Shown: piece by piece, positions 8,466 through 17,273 of the stretch
How positions within the stretch are numbered: the stretch's first letter is position 1
Layout: each line of letters opens with the position of its first letter
Assembly (NCBI GenBank): GCA_910579785.1
Contig: CAJTVJ010000001.1
Span: 62,001 to 126,000 of the forward strand
DNA: 64,000 nucleotides
Source: an uncultured Christensenella sp.
GTDB taxonomy: Bacteria; Bacillota; Clostridia; Christensenellales; UBA3700
Direction: 5' to 3'
Notes under the pieces: model-generated
What the model saw: only the letters and a program-made list of their open reading frames with translations
What the model was told of the DNA's origin: nothing
The model's database searches: none
Program-made: the position numbers and the translations under genes

Positions 8466-11400
8466 ATGAAATTAACAAAAAATCGCTCAATTTGCTTCTG
8501 TTTAGTTATTATTTTTATAATAGCAGCGTGTTGCATTTTGACTAATTACAATGTAGGTGGAACTGTCTACGCAGAACAATCATTAGTTGACTTAGCAAAT
8601 GATAGTTCAAGCTCGTATGAGTCTATATACATATTTGTGCCAACAGGGGATGCGGAATGTAGCGTTAGACTTTCAGATAAAACTGTGGATAAAGCAATAA
8701 TTCCAGCAAGCGCAGTGATTGATGGGAAGGAATATACTGTTACATCCATAGCAGGAAATGGGTTTGCTTCTGCTAGCAACTTAACAAAGGTAAGACTCCC
8801 TAAAACAATAAAAACTATTGGCAATGCGGCATTTTCTAATTGCAAAAAATTAAGCTCGATTACACTAAATAAGGTTGAGTCAATTGGAACAAATGCTTTT
8901 AATTTATGTACAAGTTTACAGTATTTAATTTTACCAAGCACAATAAATACAGTTTCACCAACAATTTTACGGAACTGCAATACGCAAGTTTATGTTCGTG
9001 CATCTGAAAATGAAGTACAGGAAGGACAATGGGCAACTAATTGGAATGAACTTAATGCAAATCAAAGTGTAGAATTTGATAGTACATATACCCCAGATGT
9101 CGAATACATAGAATTATATAATACATATATGCGTAGCACTGAGAAGGAAGTAGTTGGATATTACGTAGCTGATGATCAGCCATTTAGAGAGGAAAGAGAC
9201 GATGAAGTATATGTGTATATTCCTGAAATATATAATGGACAACCAGTAGTTGGAATAAGTGACAGTGCATTTGCTTATAATACTATAACGTATTTGACAA
9301 TTGGATATGCGGATACACCTATTCATATTGATTCCTATGCATTTAATGGACTAGAAGGAAAATCTATCACTATTAATCGTGATATAAATATAGATGTAAT
9401 AAATTGGCAGGGGAAAGAATCTTTGGCAGAATATTTATTTGCGGATTCTACGGTCTCAACAATTCTCCTTCCTAATTCAATAGAAAATATCGGTCCATAT
9501 ATGTTCAATGGCTGTAGAGGACTGAAAGATATAGGTTTTATTACCCCCATATCTATGGAAGATAAAACTCAGGAAGAAGATATAGTAAATCAATTTGCAT
9601 CTACAGGTATTGTTGATTTGCCGGATTCATTATCAGTGATTGGTGCTGAAGCATTTAGTGGTTTGACGAGCATTTCTGAAATCCATATACCAAAATCAGT
9701 TGTGAGTGTTGGTGAATCAGTATTTATAGAATGGACTTATCCCCAACTAATAAGTATTGAATATGAAAAAGAAAGCGATTTGCCATGGGATGCTAATACA
9801 ATGCAGGGGTGGAATCCTAATTGGAAAAACAACTGCAGTAAAGAAGTTATTCAGTTTAGTGGAGAATATTCTATTGATTATGAGTTGAATGGTGGTAACA
9901 ATAGTTCAGATAATCCAGAAAAATACACATCAAGAGATTCAATCGAGTTAAAAAATGCTACGCGTACTGGATATACTTTTGTAGGTTGGTATGACAATTC
10001 ATCATTTAATGGGAAGCAAATCGAATCTATTGAAAGAGGCATGTCTGGGGATTTAGTTTTGTATGCAAAATGGACTCCAAATATGTATGAAGTCATTTAC
10101 CATAGTAATAAACCTTTGGATGCAAGCAATAGTATTATTGGTGTGATGACAAATACAGAATTTGCATACGATACATTGTCAAATCTTTCAAACAACGTCT
10201 ATTTATTAGAAGGGTGGACATTTGTCGATTGGAATACGAATGCCGATGGTAGTGGAACTAAATATACGAATGGACAAGAGATTAGCAATTTAACAACTCA
10301 GAATGATGACCAAATTCATCTCTATGCGCAGTGGCAAAGAAATTCGTATACAGTTATTTACCATAATAACAAACCTAATAATGCTAGTGGTGAATTGCTT
10401 GGAACTATGCAAAATTCAGCCCATAACTATGATATTCTTAAAAATTTGAGCCCTAATCAATTCGAATTGCTAGGATGGAATTTTGTGGGTTGGAATACTC
10501 AAACAGATGGCAATGGTATATCTTTTATAAATGAGCAAGAAGTTAAAAATTTAAGTTCTTATAATGGGGATGAAATTACGCTATTTGCTCAGTGGAGTCC
10601 AAATGTTTACAGAATAGATTACTTGAGTAATAAGCCTATTAATGCAAGCCAACCACTTGAGGGAGAAACAATATCTTCATTACACAAATATGATTTCATA
10701 GAAAATCTTTCGTCTAATGCTTATAGTTTGTTAGGCTGGAAATTTGCGGGTTGGAATACTAAAGCGGACGGTAGTGGAAATAAGTTTGCGGATAAGGAAA
10801 ACGTAAAGAATCTTATATTGATAAATAGTGGTTCAATTTCTTTATATGCTCAGTGGACACCAAATACTTACTTTATAGAATATGATGAGAATGTTCCAGA
10901 TTTGGCTAGTGGTCCTATCAGTGGAACAATGCCAAATTCAATACATACTTATGATACCCAAAAGACATTAACAGCAAATGCCTATTCATTGCCGGGGTGG
11001 AAATTTACAGCATGGAATACGAAGGCAGATGGTTCTGGAGTAGAATATTCTTCAAGTGAGAAGATTTTGAATATTACAAGCACAGACGGAGACATTATTA
11101 AGTTGTATGCTTGTTGGAGTGTTAATAAATATCAAATTAATTATAATGGTAATAAACCCATCAATGCGACGAGCGAATTAATTGGCACAGTGCAATCATC
11201 ATCTGCGGTATATGAAAGTACAGTTACATTGGCATCAAATGGGTTTTCTTTATCAGGGTGGAACTTTGTGGCATGGAATACAAAGGCAGATGGTAGTGGC
11301 ATTAAATATAATGAAGGAGAAACTGTAGAAAACATAACGATAACAGAAGAAATCGTTTTATATGCTCAGTGGTCACCCGACAAATATACTATAGTTTATT

Positions 11401-12857
11401 ATGCTAACAAGCCAAGTAGTTCTTCGCAACCTATGGTAGGAAATATGAGCGACTCTAAGTACGATTATGATACTCCTACGCCATTGCCACAAAATAAATT
11501 TTCTATGAGGGGCTATCAATTTATGGGGTGGTCAAAATCTCCGAGTGGAACGGTTAAATATTTAGATGAAGGTAATATTTCTATAGGTGTAAGTAATGGA
11601 GATAGAATTGAACTTTATGCGACTTGGAATGTTATACAATATACTATTACAATGAAAAATGTTGATACTGATAAAACTCTCACGTACCACAAGACCTATA
11701 CTGTAGAAGATGAGGAAATAGTATTTGAAGATTATTGTCTTGGCGGATATTACACGACATATTATACCCATTGTATTGAAAAAGGCAGCACAGGTGATAA
11801 ATTAATTGAATATAAGAAAACGCAAATTACCTATACTTTTGTAGTTAGATATGCTGGTGCAGGAAAAGTACTTGCTCCAGAAGAAAGATACGAATTAAAA
11901 TATGAAGAAGAGAAGACTATATCTGCGCCGAATATTTCAGGATATACATTTAAATATTTTTCCCATCCGAAAGGTGTATATATACCGCCGACACCTGGTG
12001 GTAATCAAGATATACCGATAGAAGATTTATTTGATATATATCCAAATCAAACAACTACATTTTCTCGTTTAACCAAAATTCCAGGTGAGGCATTTGAAGT
12101 AACTGCTGTGTATGAATTGATACCCACTATTAATCCAGGACCAGAAGAATCAAAATGTGTCGCATCGGGTACAATGATAACATTGGCTGATGGCACGCAA
12201 AGAGCAGTTGAAACACTTACTGGAAATGAGTCATTACTAGTATGGAATTTGCTCACAGGAAATTTCGATGTTGCAAGTATTTTGTTCATCGACAATGATC
12301 CTGCAAAAGAATATGAGGTAATTAATCTTTATTTCTCAGATGGAACTTGTGTAAAAGTAATTGACGAACATGGTTTCTGGGATTATGATCTTAACAAATA
12401 TGTATTCTTGAGAAAAGATGCATCGCAGTATATAGGTCATTGGTTTAATAAGCAAACAACGGATGCAAATGGTAATCTTGTCAATACAAGAGTTCAGTTA
12501 GTGAAAGTTGTTGTGCAGGCGGAATATACGTCAGCATGGAGCCCTGTAACTTATGGACATCTTTGCTATTATGTTAATGGAATGCTTTCTATGCCGGGAG
12601 CAACAACGGGATTAATAAATATCTTTGACGTAGATCCAGATATCATGAAAATAGAGGAAGCGAAATATTTAGCAGATATTGAAGAATATGGCTTGTTTAC
12701 TTATGAAGAATTTGCAAGCATTTGTCCAATACCGGAAGAGGTGTTCGAAGCATTTGGTGGCAAGTATCTAAAGGTAGCAATTGGTAAAGGTTTAACATCT
12801 ATAGAAGAACTTGAAACACTTATAGCAAGATATTCACAGTTCTGGGAAACAACTTAA
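8466..12857 (+). CDS. Giant secreted LRR / InlB-repeat protein with C-terminal Hint domain
   Basis: A 1463-residue protein with a signal peptide (hydrophobic about 10-27), preceded by AAAGGAG. Residues about 85-460 contain BspA-type leucine-rich repeats (IxxIGxxAFxxC pattern). One short and six long (about 85 aa) InlB/Flg_new repeats fill about 465-1060, each built around GWxFxxWNTxxDGSG and ending LYAQW. A linker leads to a Hint domain starting at Cys 1231 (CVASGTMITLADGT), the hedgehog/intein autoprocessing fold. About 90 residues follow, ending in a YGLFTYEEF...KVAIGKGL segment that I recall from other clostridial surface proteins. Hint domains cleave or ligate their own chain; here the likely role is release or anchoring of the repeat portion. 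Co-transcribed with the metallopeptidase-like lipoprotein. Confidence 0.8.
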   Translation: MKLTKNRSICFCLVIIFIIAACCILTNYNVGGTVYAEQSLVDLANDSSSSYESIYIFVPTGDAECSVRLSDKTVDKAIIPASAVIDGKEYTVTSIAGNGFASASNLTKVRLPKTIKTIGNAAFSNCKKLSSITLNKVESIGTNAFNLCTSLQYLILPSTINTVSPTILRNCNTQVYVRASENEVQEGQWATNWNELNANQSVEFDSTYTPDVEYIELYNTYMRSTEKEVVGYYVADDQPFREERDDEVYVYIPEIYNGQPVVGISDSAFAYNTITYLTIGYADTPIHIDSYAFNGLEGKSITINRDINIDVINWQGKESLAEYLFADSTVSTILLPNSIENIGPYMFNGCRGLKDIGFITPISMEDKTQEEDIVNQFASTGIVDLPDSLSVIGAEAFSGLTSISEIHIPKSVVSVGESVFIEWTYPQLISIEYEKESDLPWDANTMQGWNPNWKNNCSKEVIQFSGEYSIDYELNGGNNSSDNPEKYTSRDSIELKNATRTGYTFVGWYDNSSFNGKQIESIERGMSGDLVLYAKWTPNMYEVIYHSNKPLDASNSIIGVMTNTEFAYDTLSNLSNNVYLLEGWTFVDWNTNADGSGTKYTNGQEISNLTTQNDDQIHLYAQWQRNSYTVIYHNNKPNNASGELLGTMQNSAHNYDILKNLSPNQFELLGWNFVGWNTQTDGNGISFINEQEVKNLSSYNGDEITLFAQWSPNVYRIDYLSNKPINASQPLEGETISSLHKYDFIENLSSNAYSLLGWKFAGWNTKADGSGNKFADKENVKNLILINSGSISLYAQWTPNTYFIEYDENVPDLASGPISGTMPNSIHTYDTQKTLTANAYSLPGWKFTAWNTKADGSGVEYSSSEKILNITSTDGDIIKLYACWSVNKYQINYNGNKPINATSELIGTVQSSSAVYESTVTLASNGFSLSGWNFVAWNTKADGSGIKYNEGETVENITITEEIVLYAQWSPDKYTIVYYANKPSSSSQPMVGNMSDSKYDYDTPTPLPQNKFSMRGYQFMGWSKSPSGTVKYLDEGNISIGVSNGDRIELYATWNVIQYTITMKNVDTDKTLTYHKTYTVEDEEIVFEDYCLGGYYTTYYTHCIEKGSTGDKLIEYKKTQITYTFVVRYAGAGKVLAPEERYELKYEEEKTISAPNISGYTFKYFSHPKGVYIPPTPGGNQDIPIEDLFDIYPNQTTTFSRLTKIPGEAFEVTAVYELIPTINPGPEESKCVASGTMITLADGTQRAVETLTGNESLLVWNLLTGNFDVASILFIDNDPAKEYEVINLYFSDGTCVKVIDEHGFWDYDLNKYVFLRKDASQYIGHWFNKQTTDANGNLVNTRVQLVKVVVQAEYTSAWSPVTYGHLCYYVNGMLSMPGATTGLINIFDVDPDIMKIEEAKYLADIEEYGLFTYEEFASICPIPEEVFEAFGGKYLKVAIGKGLTSIEELETLIARYSQFWETT

Positions 12858-12858
12858 A

Positions 12859-12898
12859 AGTATTTAGAAGGAGCAATGATTTGCTCCTTCTATACTTT
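12859..12898 (+). terminator. Rho-independent-type terminator after the Hint protein
   Basis: AGAAGGAGCAA (12866-12876), loop TGAT, TTGCTCCTTCT (12881-12891), extended by AAGTAT/ATACTT. It closes the second transcription unit before motif P3. Confidence 0.75.
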
Positions 12899-12958
12899 AA
12901 GTAACTATTATTAATTTGAGATTGTCATATAAATTTTATTTGTTTTTTTTCGAAATAT

Positions 12959-12992
12959 GGGACAAACTTGTGGTTTAAATTGTTATTATAAT
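12959..12992 (+). promoter_or_regulatory. Conserved motif P3, putative ECF sigma promoter of the RiPP operon
   Basis: GGGACAA (12959-12965), 14 bases, TTGTTATTATAATA (12980-12993): the third copy of the motif, with the right half identical to P2. It lies about 75 bases before the first small-peptide gene. Confidence 0.6.
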
Positions 12993-13068
12993 AAAAGTGG
13001 ATTAAAAGAGTAACTAAAAAGGAACAAAAAGATAAAACTAATTAAAATAAATTATGGAGGAATTAAAA

Positions 13069-13218
13069 ATGGAGATTATCTTAAACGCAAAAATGTGGGG
13101 AGTTTACTATGATTCGTGTGATAAGTACGAAGGTTGTGGTGGTGATAATGGTGCATGCAAAGACGCTGCTTGCTGGGGAGATGGACAGGTCACTGACGAT
13201 TGTAGGATTGGAGCATAG
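13069..13218 (+). CDS. Candidate RiPP precursor peptide A1 (49 aa, 5 Cys)
   Basis: A 49-codon ORF with a strong GGAGG (13056-13060), too short for most gene finders. It starts MEIILNAK, the same N-terminal pattern as two other short peptides in this operon, and ends in a core with Cys at 17, 23, 30, 35 and 45. The core contains CGGDN and CWGDG; CSGDG in peptide A3 gives a shared C-x-G-D motif. A radical SAM/SPASM enzyme is encoded 0.9 kb downstream. I infer a ribosomally made peptide whose leader is recognised by that enzyme and whose Cys residues are crosslinked. The product class (ranthipeptide or sactipeptide, or the Cys-rich clostridial families named with CcpM-type maturases) is not settled by sequence alone. 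Confidence 0.7.
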   Translation: MEIILNAKMWGVYYDSCDKYEGCGGDNGACKDAACWGDGQVTDDCRIGA

Positions 13219-13307
13219 AGCTTTTGTAAGGGAAATATTATTGATAAGAGGCTAAAGAGAGAAAAATTTCGTTAAAACGTTATGGTGTCGTTGCTTAGGA
13301 GGAATAT

Positions 13308-13916
13308 ATGAAAGTAGAAGATGTTGTTACTTTAATTGCAAGCGTCATTGCTTTTATTACAAGCGTAATAACGATAATAATAAGCATTTGGCATCAAAAT
13401 TTATATGATAAAAAACATAGGAGAGTTGTTCCTGGAGTTTCGTTATTGAATCAAACTGACGGTATTTTTGCTAGAATAGAAAATGAAGATAATGCAAGGA
13501 TATTTATTGATATTCGTAATGAATTGAAAAATATTAAAGAAGTCAATCTTTGTATTTGTTTAAAAAATTTTGATCAATTCAAAATCAATAATTGTATTGT
13601 TAGAGTTTTTGTCGATGGTGTTTTGATTGTTAAAAAGAACATTGGAACAGTAACCGATAAAAGGATTGTTTTTATTCCAGCATTTTTAAAGAATCAAAAT
13701 TTCAAAAAGCTATATTGTATAATAGACTATTGGACAGAGGCAGAAGAGCATCTTTTTTACGAGATCAACACACAAACTGATTTTAAAGATAGAAAAGATG
13801 AGGTTTTTTTGTTAAGGAAATGTAAAGCAAAAAAACGACTTAATGTTTTGAATAGTGAATTAAATATAAGTTATAGTCCTCAGGAAGTTATTGAAAAAAT
13901 AAAGGAGAACAAATGA
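13308..13916 (+). CDS. Membrane-anchored protein of unknown function in the RiPP operon
   Basis: A 202-residue protein with a good GGAGG (about 13297). A single hydrophobic segment at residues 5-28 is followed by a mostly hydrophilic, beta-rich region and a lysine-rich tail. No known domain is recognised. Its stop codon overlaps the start of the second precursor peptide (ATGATGG), so the two are translationally coupled. Between two precursor genes, immunity protein or membrane adaptor for the maturase are the likeliest roles, but the sequence does not show which. Confidence 0.65.
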   Translation: MKVEDVVTLIASVIAFITSVITIIISIWHQNLYDKKHRRVVPGVSLLNQTDGIFARIENEDNARIFIDIRNELKNIKEVNLCICLKNFDQFKINNCIVRVFVDGVLIVKKNIGTVTDKRIVFIPAFLKNQNFKKLYCIIDYWTEAEEHLFYEINTQTDFKDRKDEVFLLRKCKAKKRLNVLNSELNISYSPQEVIEKIKENK

Positions 13917-14032
13917 TGGAAATTTTAATTAAATCTAATACTACAAGTGTTTTTAATAATGTCGATTTAGATCTAGATTATTGCCCAAATGATACTCGTA
14001 GCGGTAATGATACTTGTTCTGATTCTAATTGA
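13916..14032 (+). CDS. Candidate RiPP precursor peptide A2 (38 aa, 2 Cys)
   Basis: A 38-codon ORF with AAAGGAG at 13901-13907; a second in-frame ATG at 13913 is equally possible. It begins MEILIKSN, matching MEIIINSN of peptide A3. The end reads SGNDTCSDSN, which aligns with SGDGTKCSQD at the end of A3. It has only two Cys (about 23 and 34), fewer than its relatives. Start overlaps the upstream stop. Shared leader, shared tail and operon position make it a precursor paralogue rather than a chance ORF. Confidence 0.65.
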   Translation: MEILIKSNTTSVFNNVDLDLDYCPNDTRSGNDTCSDSN

Positions 14033-14083
14033 TAAAATGATAAGAGAATTTTAGTAATAATTCTTTATATATTGAGGGCAATT

Positions 14084-15370
14084 ATGAAATACAACGAATC
14101 AATGTACAATATAATAATTACACAAAACAATGATTATGTTTTTTTATACAATGCTTATTCTGGAGCTTTTGCTAAATTAGAAAAAACAGTATATGAGAGT
14201 ATCAATGACAAAGTTGTTGATGATAGTAAGCCGTGCAAGTATTTTCAAGAGCTTTTAAGCGAAGGTTTTATCAAGCCATTGCATTTAAACGAGTTTAATA
14301 GAATTCTTGCATACGAAAAAATGGCAATTTATGAGCGCAATGATGATAGACTAACGTTCGTAATTGCGCCTACATTAGCATGTAATTTGCATTGTCACTA
14401 TTGTTTTGAAAAGGGGTATCAAAGGGATCAGTTCATGACAAATGAAATGGTCAAAGATGTTTTAGAGTATATTAACAAGCAAATTAGGTCAAATACAAAA
14501 TATGTACATATAAACTGGTTTGGCGGTGAGCCATTAATTGCGTTTGATATTATTGCAACACTAAGCGAAAATTTGATAAAAGACTTGCAAGAAAAAGGCA
14601 TTCAATATTCTGCAAGTATGATTACTAATGGGGTATTACTTACTCCAGAGCGAGTAAATATTTTATCTGAAAAATATGCATTAAAGAAAGTCCAAATTAC
14701 AGTTGATGGAACAGAAGAGATTTATTGCAGACAGAAAGGCGCAACACCAAAGCAATTTAGGCAAGTTTTAAATAACATTAAAGAAGCTATAAAGTATATT
14801 CACGTTTTAATACGGTTTAATTGCGGAAAAGATAATTACGATGATATTTTAGAGGTAACTAAACAAATTATTGATTATTGCGGAGTAAATAAGAATCTAA
14901 ATTTATACTTAGCAAAACTTGTTGATTATAGTTCCAAATGCGAAACGGGATATTTTAAGCAAGATGAATTTGATTTGAAAGTCATAGAATACAATCAATA
15001 TGTTAGCAGATTACTTAATAAGGAGTACAAACCAAAATTACCTAGATATAGAAGAAGTTTTTGCGGTCAATTCAAACTTAGAAATCTAGTTATTGGTCCA
15101 AAGGGAGAGTTTTATAAGTGTGAACATGATTTAGGGAGAGAAGATAGAATAATTGGTAATGTGTATCAAGGTATTTTCTATACTGATACAATGATGAATT
15201 TTCTGGAAAATGCTGTTCACGAACAATGCAAAGAATGTAAATTGTTTCCTCTTTGTATAGGTGGCTGTCCATCGCAAAAAAGAGACTTGAAAGAAGGTCA
15301 AAGTTGTTGGCTGAGCATAGAGTATATAAAACAACTACTAATGAGATATTTAGATAATAAAATTAATTAA
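14084..15370 (+). CDS. Radical SAM/SPASM peptide maturase
   Basis: Start taken at ATG 14084 behind GAGGG (14074-14078) rather than the TTG at 14072. The 428-residue protein has an N-terminal region of about 90 residues (possibly leader binding), the radical SAM cluster motif CNLHCHYC (Cys near 100, 104, 107), and the glycine-rich NWFGGEPL loop near 147. The C-terminal SPASM domain carries SFCGQ, YKCEHD, the CKECKLFPLCIGGC string (about 383-396) and a final Cys in QSCWL. Such enzymes use S-adenosylmethionine and two auxiliary Fe-S clusters to crosslink Cys-containing peptides. It lies between precursor genes A2 and A3. Overall size and motifs resemble the CcpM-type maturases of Cys-rich clostridial peptides; that subfamily match is from memory. 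Confidence 0.9.
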   Translation: MKYNESMYNIIITQNNDYVFLYNAYSGAFAKLEKTVYESINDKVVDDSKPCKYFQELLSEGFIKPLHLNEFNRILAYEKMAIYERNDDRLTFVIAPTLACNLHCHYCFEKGYQRDQFMTNEMVKDVLEYINKQIRSNTKYVHINWFGGEPLIAFDIIATLSENLIKDLQEKGIQYSASMITNGVLLTPERVNILSEKYALKKVQITVDGTEEIYCRQKGATPKQFRQVLNNIKEAIKYIHVLIRFNCGKDNYDDILEVTKQIIDYCGVNKNLNLYLAKLVDYSSKCETGYFKQDEFDLKVIEYNQYVSRLLNKEYKPKLPRYRRSFCGQFKLRNLVIGPKGEFYKCEHDLGREDRIIGNVYQGIFYTDTMMNFLENAVHEQCKECKLFPLCIGGCPSQKRDLKEGQSCWLSIEYIKQLLMRYLDNKIN

Positions 15371-15404
15371 AAATAAATATATAAAAATAAGGAGAATTAT
15401 AACA

Positions 15405-15557
15405 ATGGAAATAATAATCAATAGCAATGGTATTTTAGATGAAAAAATTATGCGCAGTTGTTACGACTGTGATGACTGCAGGTGTGATTGTGACGATTGC
15501 GGTTGCGATTGGGACGATGAATGTAGTGGAGATGGAACTAAGTGTAGCCAAGACTAA
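15405..15557 (+). CDS. Candidate RiPP precursor peptide A3 (50 aa, 9 Cys)
   Basis: A 50-codon ORF with AAGGAG at 15389-15394, 34 bases after the maturase stop. It begins MEIIINSNG; the core from residue 19 is almost only Cys and Asp, with Cys at 19, 22, 25, 27, 29, 32, 34, 40 and 47. Several Cys sit four residues before an Asp (19/23, 27/31, 34/38), the spacing known from Cys-Asp crosslinked ranthipeptides such as freyrasin; others lie too close for that pattern. The tail SGDGTKCSQD matches peptides A1 and A2. An alternative is a metal-binding peptide, but leader and operon argue for a precursor. Confidence 0.75.
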   Translation: MEIIINSNGILDEKIMRSCYDCDDCRCDCDDCGCDWDDECSGDGTKCSQD

Positions 15558-15564
15558 TTAATGT

Positions 15565-15598
15565 CCAGCCGAGAATACGTATAATAAATCTCGGCTGG
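15565..15598. terminator. Hairpin between converging operons
   Basis: CCAGCCGAGA (15565-15574) pairs with TCTCGGCTGG (15589-15598). It sits between the end of the RiPP operon and the end of the leftward operon and probably ends transcription from both sides, although the T-runs are weak. Confidence 0.65.
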
Positions 15599-15606
15599 TC
15601 GTTTGA

Positions 15607-15930
15607 TTAAATTGTTTTAGTTTTATCAGGCACGTAAATCATATCGGCTACTTTCACAACTTTGTAAGTAATACTTTTTATCGTTTGAGTTACATATTCA
15701 GGTTTGCCTTTACATACCGCTCTCAATAATACGTGTTGAGTATCTTTTTCTGCGAGTTCTGTGTTTACGTCTATAAAGTTATCCGCATTAGATATTTCCA
15801 ATACTTTCAAGCCTTTTTGCAGTATGTAGGAACTGAATTGCCAAAGTTTCTCAAACATTCCGTTGCTGTCTATTATTACGGATAATTCTTCTTTTTCGTA
15901 GTATGCTGTAATTCTAAAATAGTTTGTCAT
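15607..15930 (-). CDS. Small protein of unknown function, last gene of leftward operon
   Basis: A 107-residue protein without signal peptide or membrane segment. It starts MTNYFRITAYYEKEELSVIID and is rich in beta-type sequence. No domain recognised. It is 18 bases downstream of the PcfJ-like gene and ends the block of conjugative-element accessory genes, so it probably belongs to the element's conserved set. Confidence 0.6.
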   Translation of the reverse strand: MTNYFRITAYYEKEELSVIIDSNGMFEKLWQFSSYILQKGLKVLEISNADNFIDVNTELAEKDTQHVLLRAVCKGKPEYVTQTIKSITYKVVKVADMIYVPDKTKTI

Positions 15931-15948
15931 TGTTGTAATCTGCTTTTG

Positions 15949-17268
15949 TTATGCTATTTGTTTTAGTTTTTTGTTGGCGTAGGGTAGCCACTTTTTGTTG
16001 ACGAAGTTAAGGACTTGCTCGTTAGGTTTGCTATCTTTATCTCCATAACACTGCAAGACTTTATGTTGTTTCAATGAGTATTCTATTGTTACAAACGGAA
16101 TGTCAGGCGTGTTCTTATCCCGTATAAAGAAGATAAGGCTTTCTTCACGGATAAAGCGTTGGTCGTAGTTCATTCGTCCTACGCAGTGGTGGAGTATCTC
16201 GCCTTCGTTTATTAGGTCGGCTGGACTTTTGGCGATTACTACAACGTAGGTATTGTCTTTATCTCGTTGCAATGGAAGGTATTTCTCAGCAATACTTGCA
16301 AACTTTGCATATAGTTCTTCTCGCTCTTGCTTGTCTTTTAATGCTTTTGCCGTTCTATATTCGTCAATGCGTATGTCGTGCCAACGCTTGAAATTATGCG
16401 GGAGTCTATTCTTATCTTGGCTCATATCCAAACCCAAGTAATTGCACGCATTTAAATAGTCTGCGTATGAAGGGATATTTGTATCTTGTGTTGCTATGTA
16501 TTCTAAGAATTGTTCAATCTGTTTTTCTGTCTTGAATAACGCTTTAATTTCCGCGTAATTACACTTTTGACAGAATGTCTTTCTATCTTCTTCCGCTTTC
16601 TGTACTTTTGCTAGCGGTTTTCTCGTCTTGTATGCTTTGAATAACGTGCTTACATAATATCCGTTTAATGCTATTTCGCTACTGTTGCGTATAAGCCATT
16701 TGCCAAAGCGTTTGTCCTTTGACGTTTTACGCAGTATCATTTTACTTGTCGCATAATAGGGAAGCCCAAACTTAACTAACAGTTCCGCTTGCGGATATTG
16801 CTCGTAATATCTCAAATACTTAAATATATTCGTACTTGGATATTTATCTACTGCGCTGTATTTGTATTGTGGGAATTTCAAGGCGTAGTCTACATTGATT
16901 ATAGGTGCGTATACGTTGAAATATTGAGTATAGGCTTCGCCCCATTTGCCGGTTTCCCACCATCTAGGATATTTAGTAAGTCCTTGTTCGTGCCAACCTA
17001 CTACGTAACCTGCGATCATAATGAATTCCATATCTTTTACTAAGCAATAAGGGGAGTGAACGTCGTGTATTGCTACTTGTTTGCAGTACCAATTCTTACC
17101 TTTGTTTCTGCAAGCGACTGTGATTTTTACAAGTTCTTTCTTATGTTTAGTAAGATAAGCGTAATATCTGGTATGTCCGCTTTGCTCAGGATAGTCTTTC
17201 TTATCTCTTCTTTGTATAAGTTTCAACATATACTTTGGGATAGGTTTAATATCTTTTTCGTTCAACAT
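15949..17268 (-). CDS. PcfJ-like protein of a conjugative or mobilisable element
   Basis: A 439-residue protein. The C-terminal third holds the PcfJ signature: LHHCVGRMNYDQRFI, then FFIRDKNTPDIPFVTIEYSL and the final LQCYGDKD. PcfJ was named for an ORF of the enterococcal pCF10 transfer region; the biochemical role is not known. The N-terminal part is charged and unremarkable. It lies 5 bases after the PcfK-like gene; the PcfK-PcfJ order is the usual one in such elements. No relaxase or type IV secretion gene is visible in the window, so transfer machinery must be outside it or absent. Confidence 0.8.
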   Translation of the reverse strand: MLNEKDIKPIPKYMLKLIQRRDKKDYPEQSGHTRYYAYLTKHKKELVKITVACRNKGKNWYCKQVAIHDVHSPYCLVKDMEFIMIAGYVVGWHEQGLTKYPRWWETGKWGEAYTQYFNVYAPIINVDYALKFPQYKYSAVDKYPSTNIFKYLRYYEQYPQAELLVKFGLPYYATSKMILRKTSKDKRFGKWLIRNSSEIALNGYYVSTLFKAYKTRKPLAKVQKAEEDRKTFCQKCNYAEIKALFKTEKQIEQFLEYIATQDTNIPSYADYLNACNYLGLDMSQDKNRLPHNFKRWHDIRIDEYRTAKALKDKQEREELYAKFASIAEKYLPLQRDKDNTYVVVIAKSPADLINEGEILHHCVGRMNYDQRFIREESLIFFIRDKNTPDIPFVTIEYSLKQHKVLQCYGDKDSKPNEQVLNFVNKKWLPYANKKLKQIA

Positions 17269-17273
17269 TTGTA

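Noticed and set aside
10080..11640. CRISPR array or DNA-level tandem repeat
   Set aside because: The roughly 255-base periodicity is explained by six InlB-type protein repeats; there are no short identical repeats with unique spacers, and no CRISPR array was seen anywhere in the window.
12156..12857. Intein in the Hint protein
   Set aside because: The Hint domain is C-terminal, with no homing endonuclease, no C-terminal His-Asn splice site and no host protein continuing after it.
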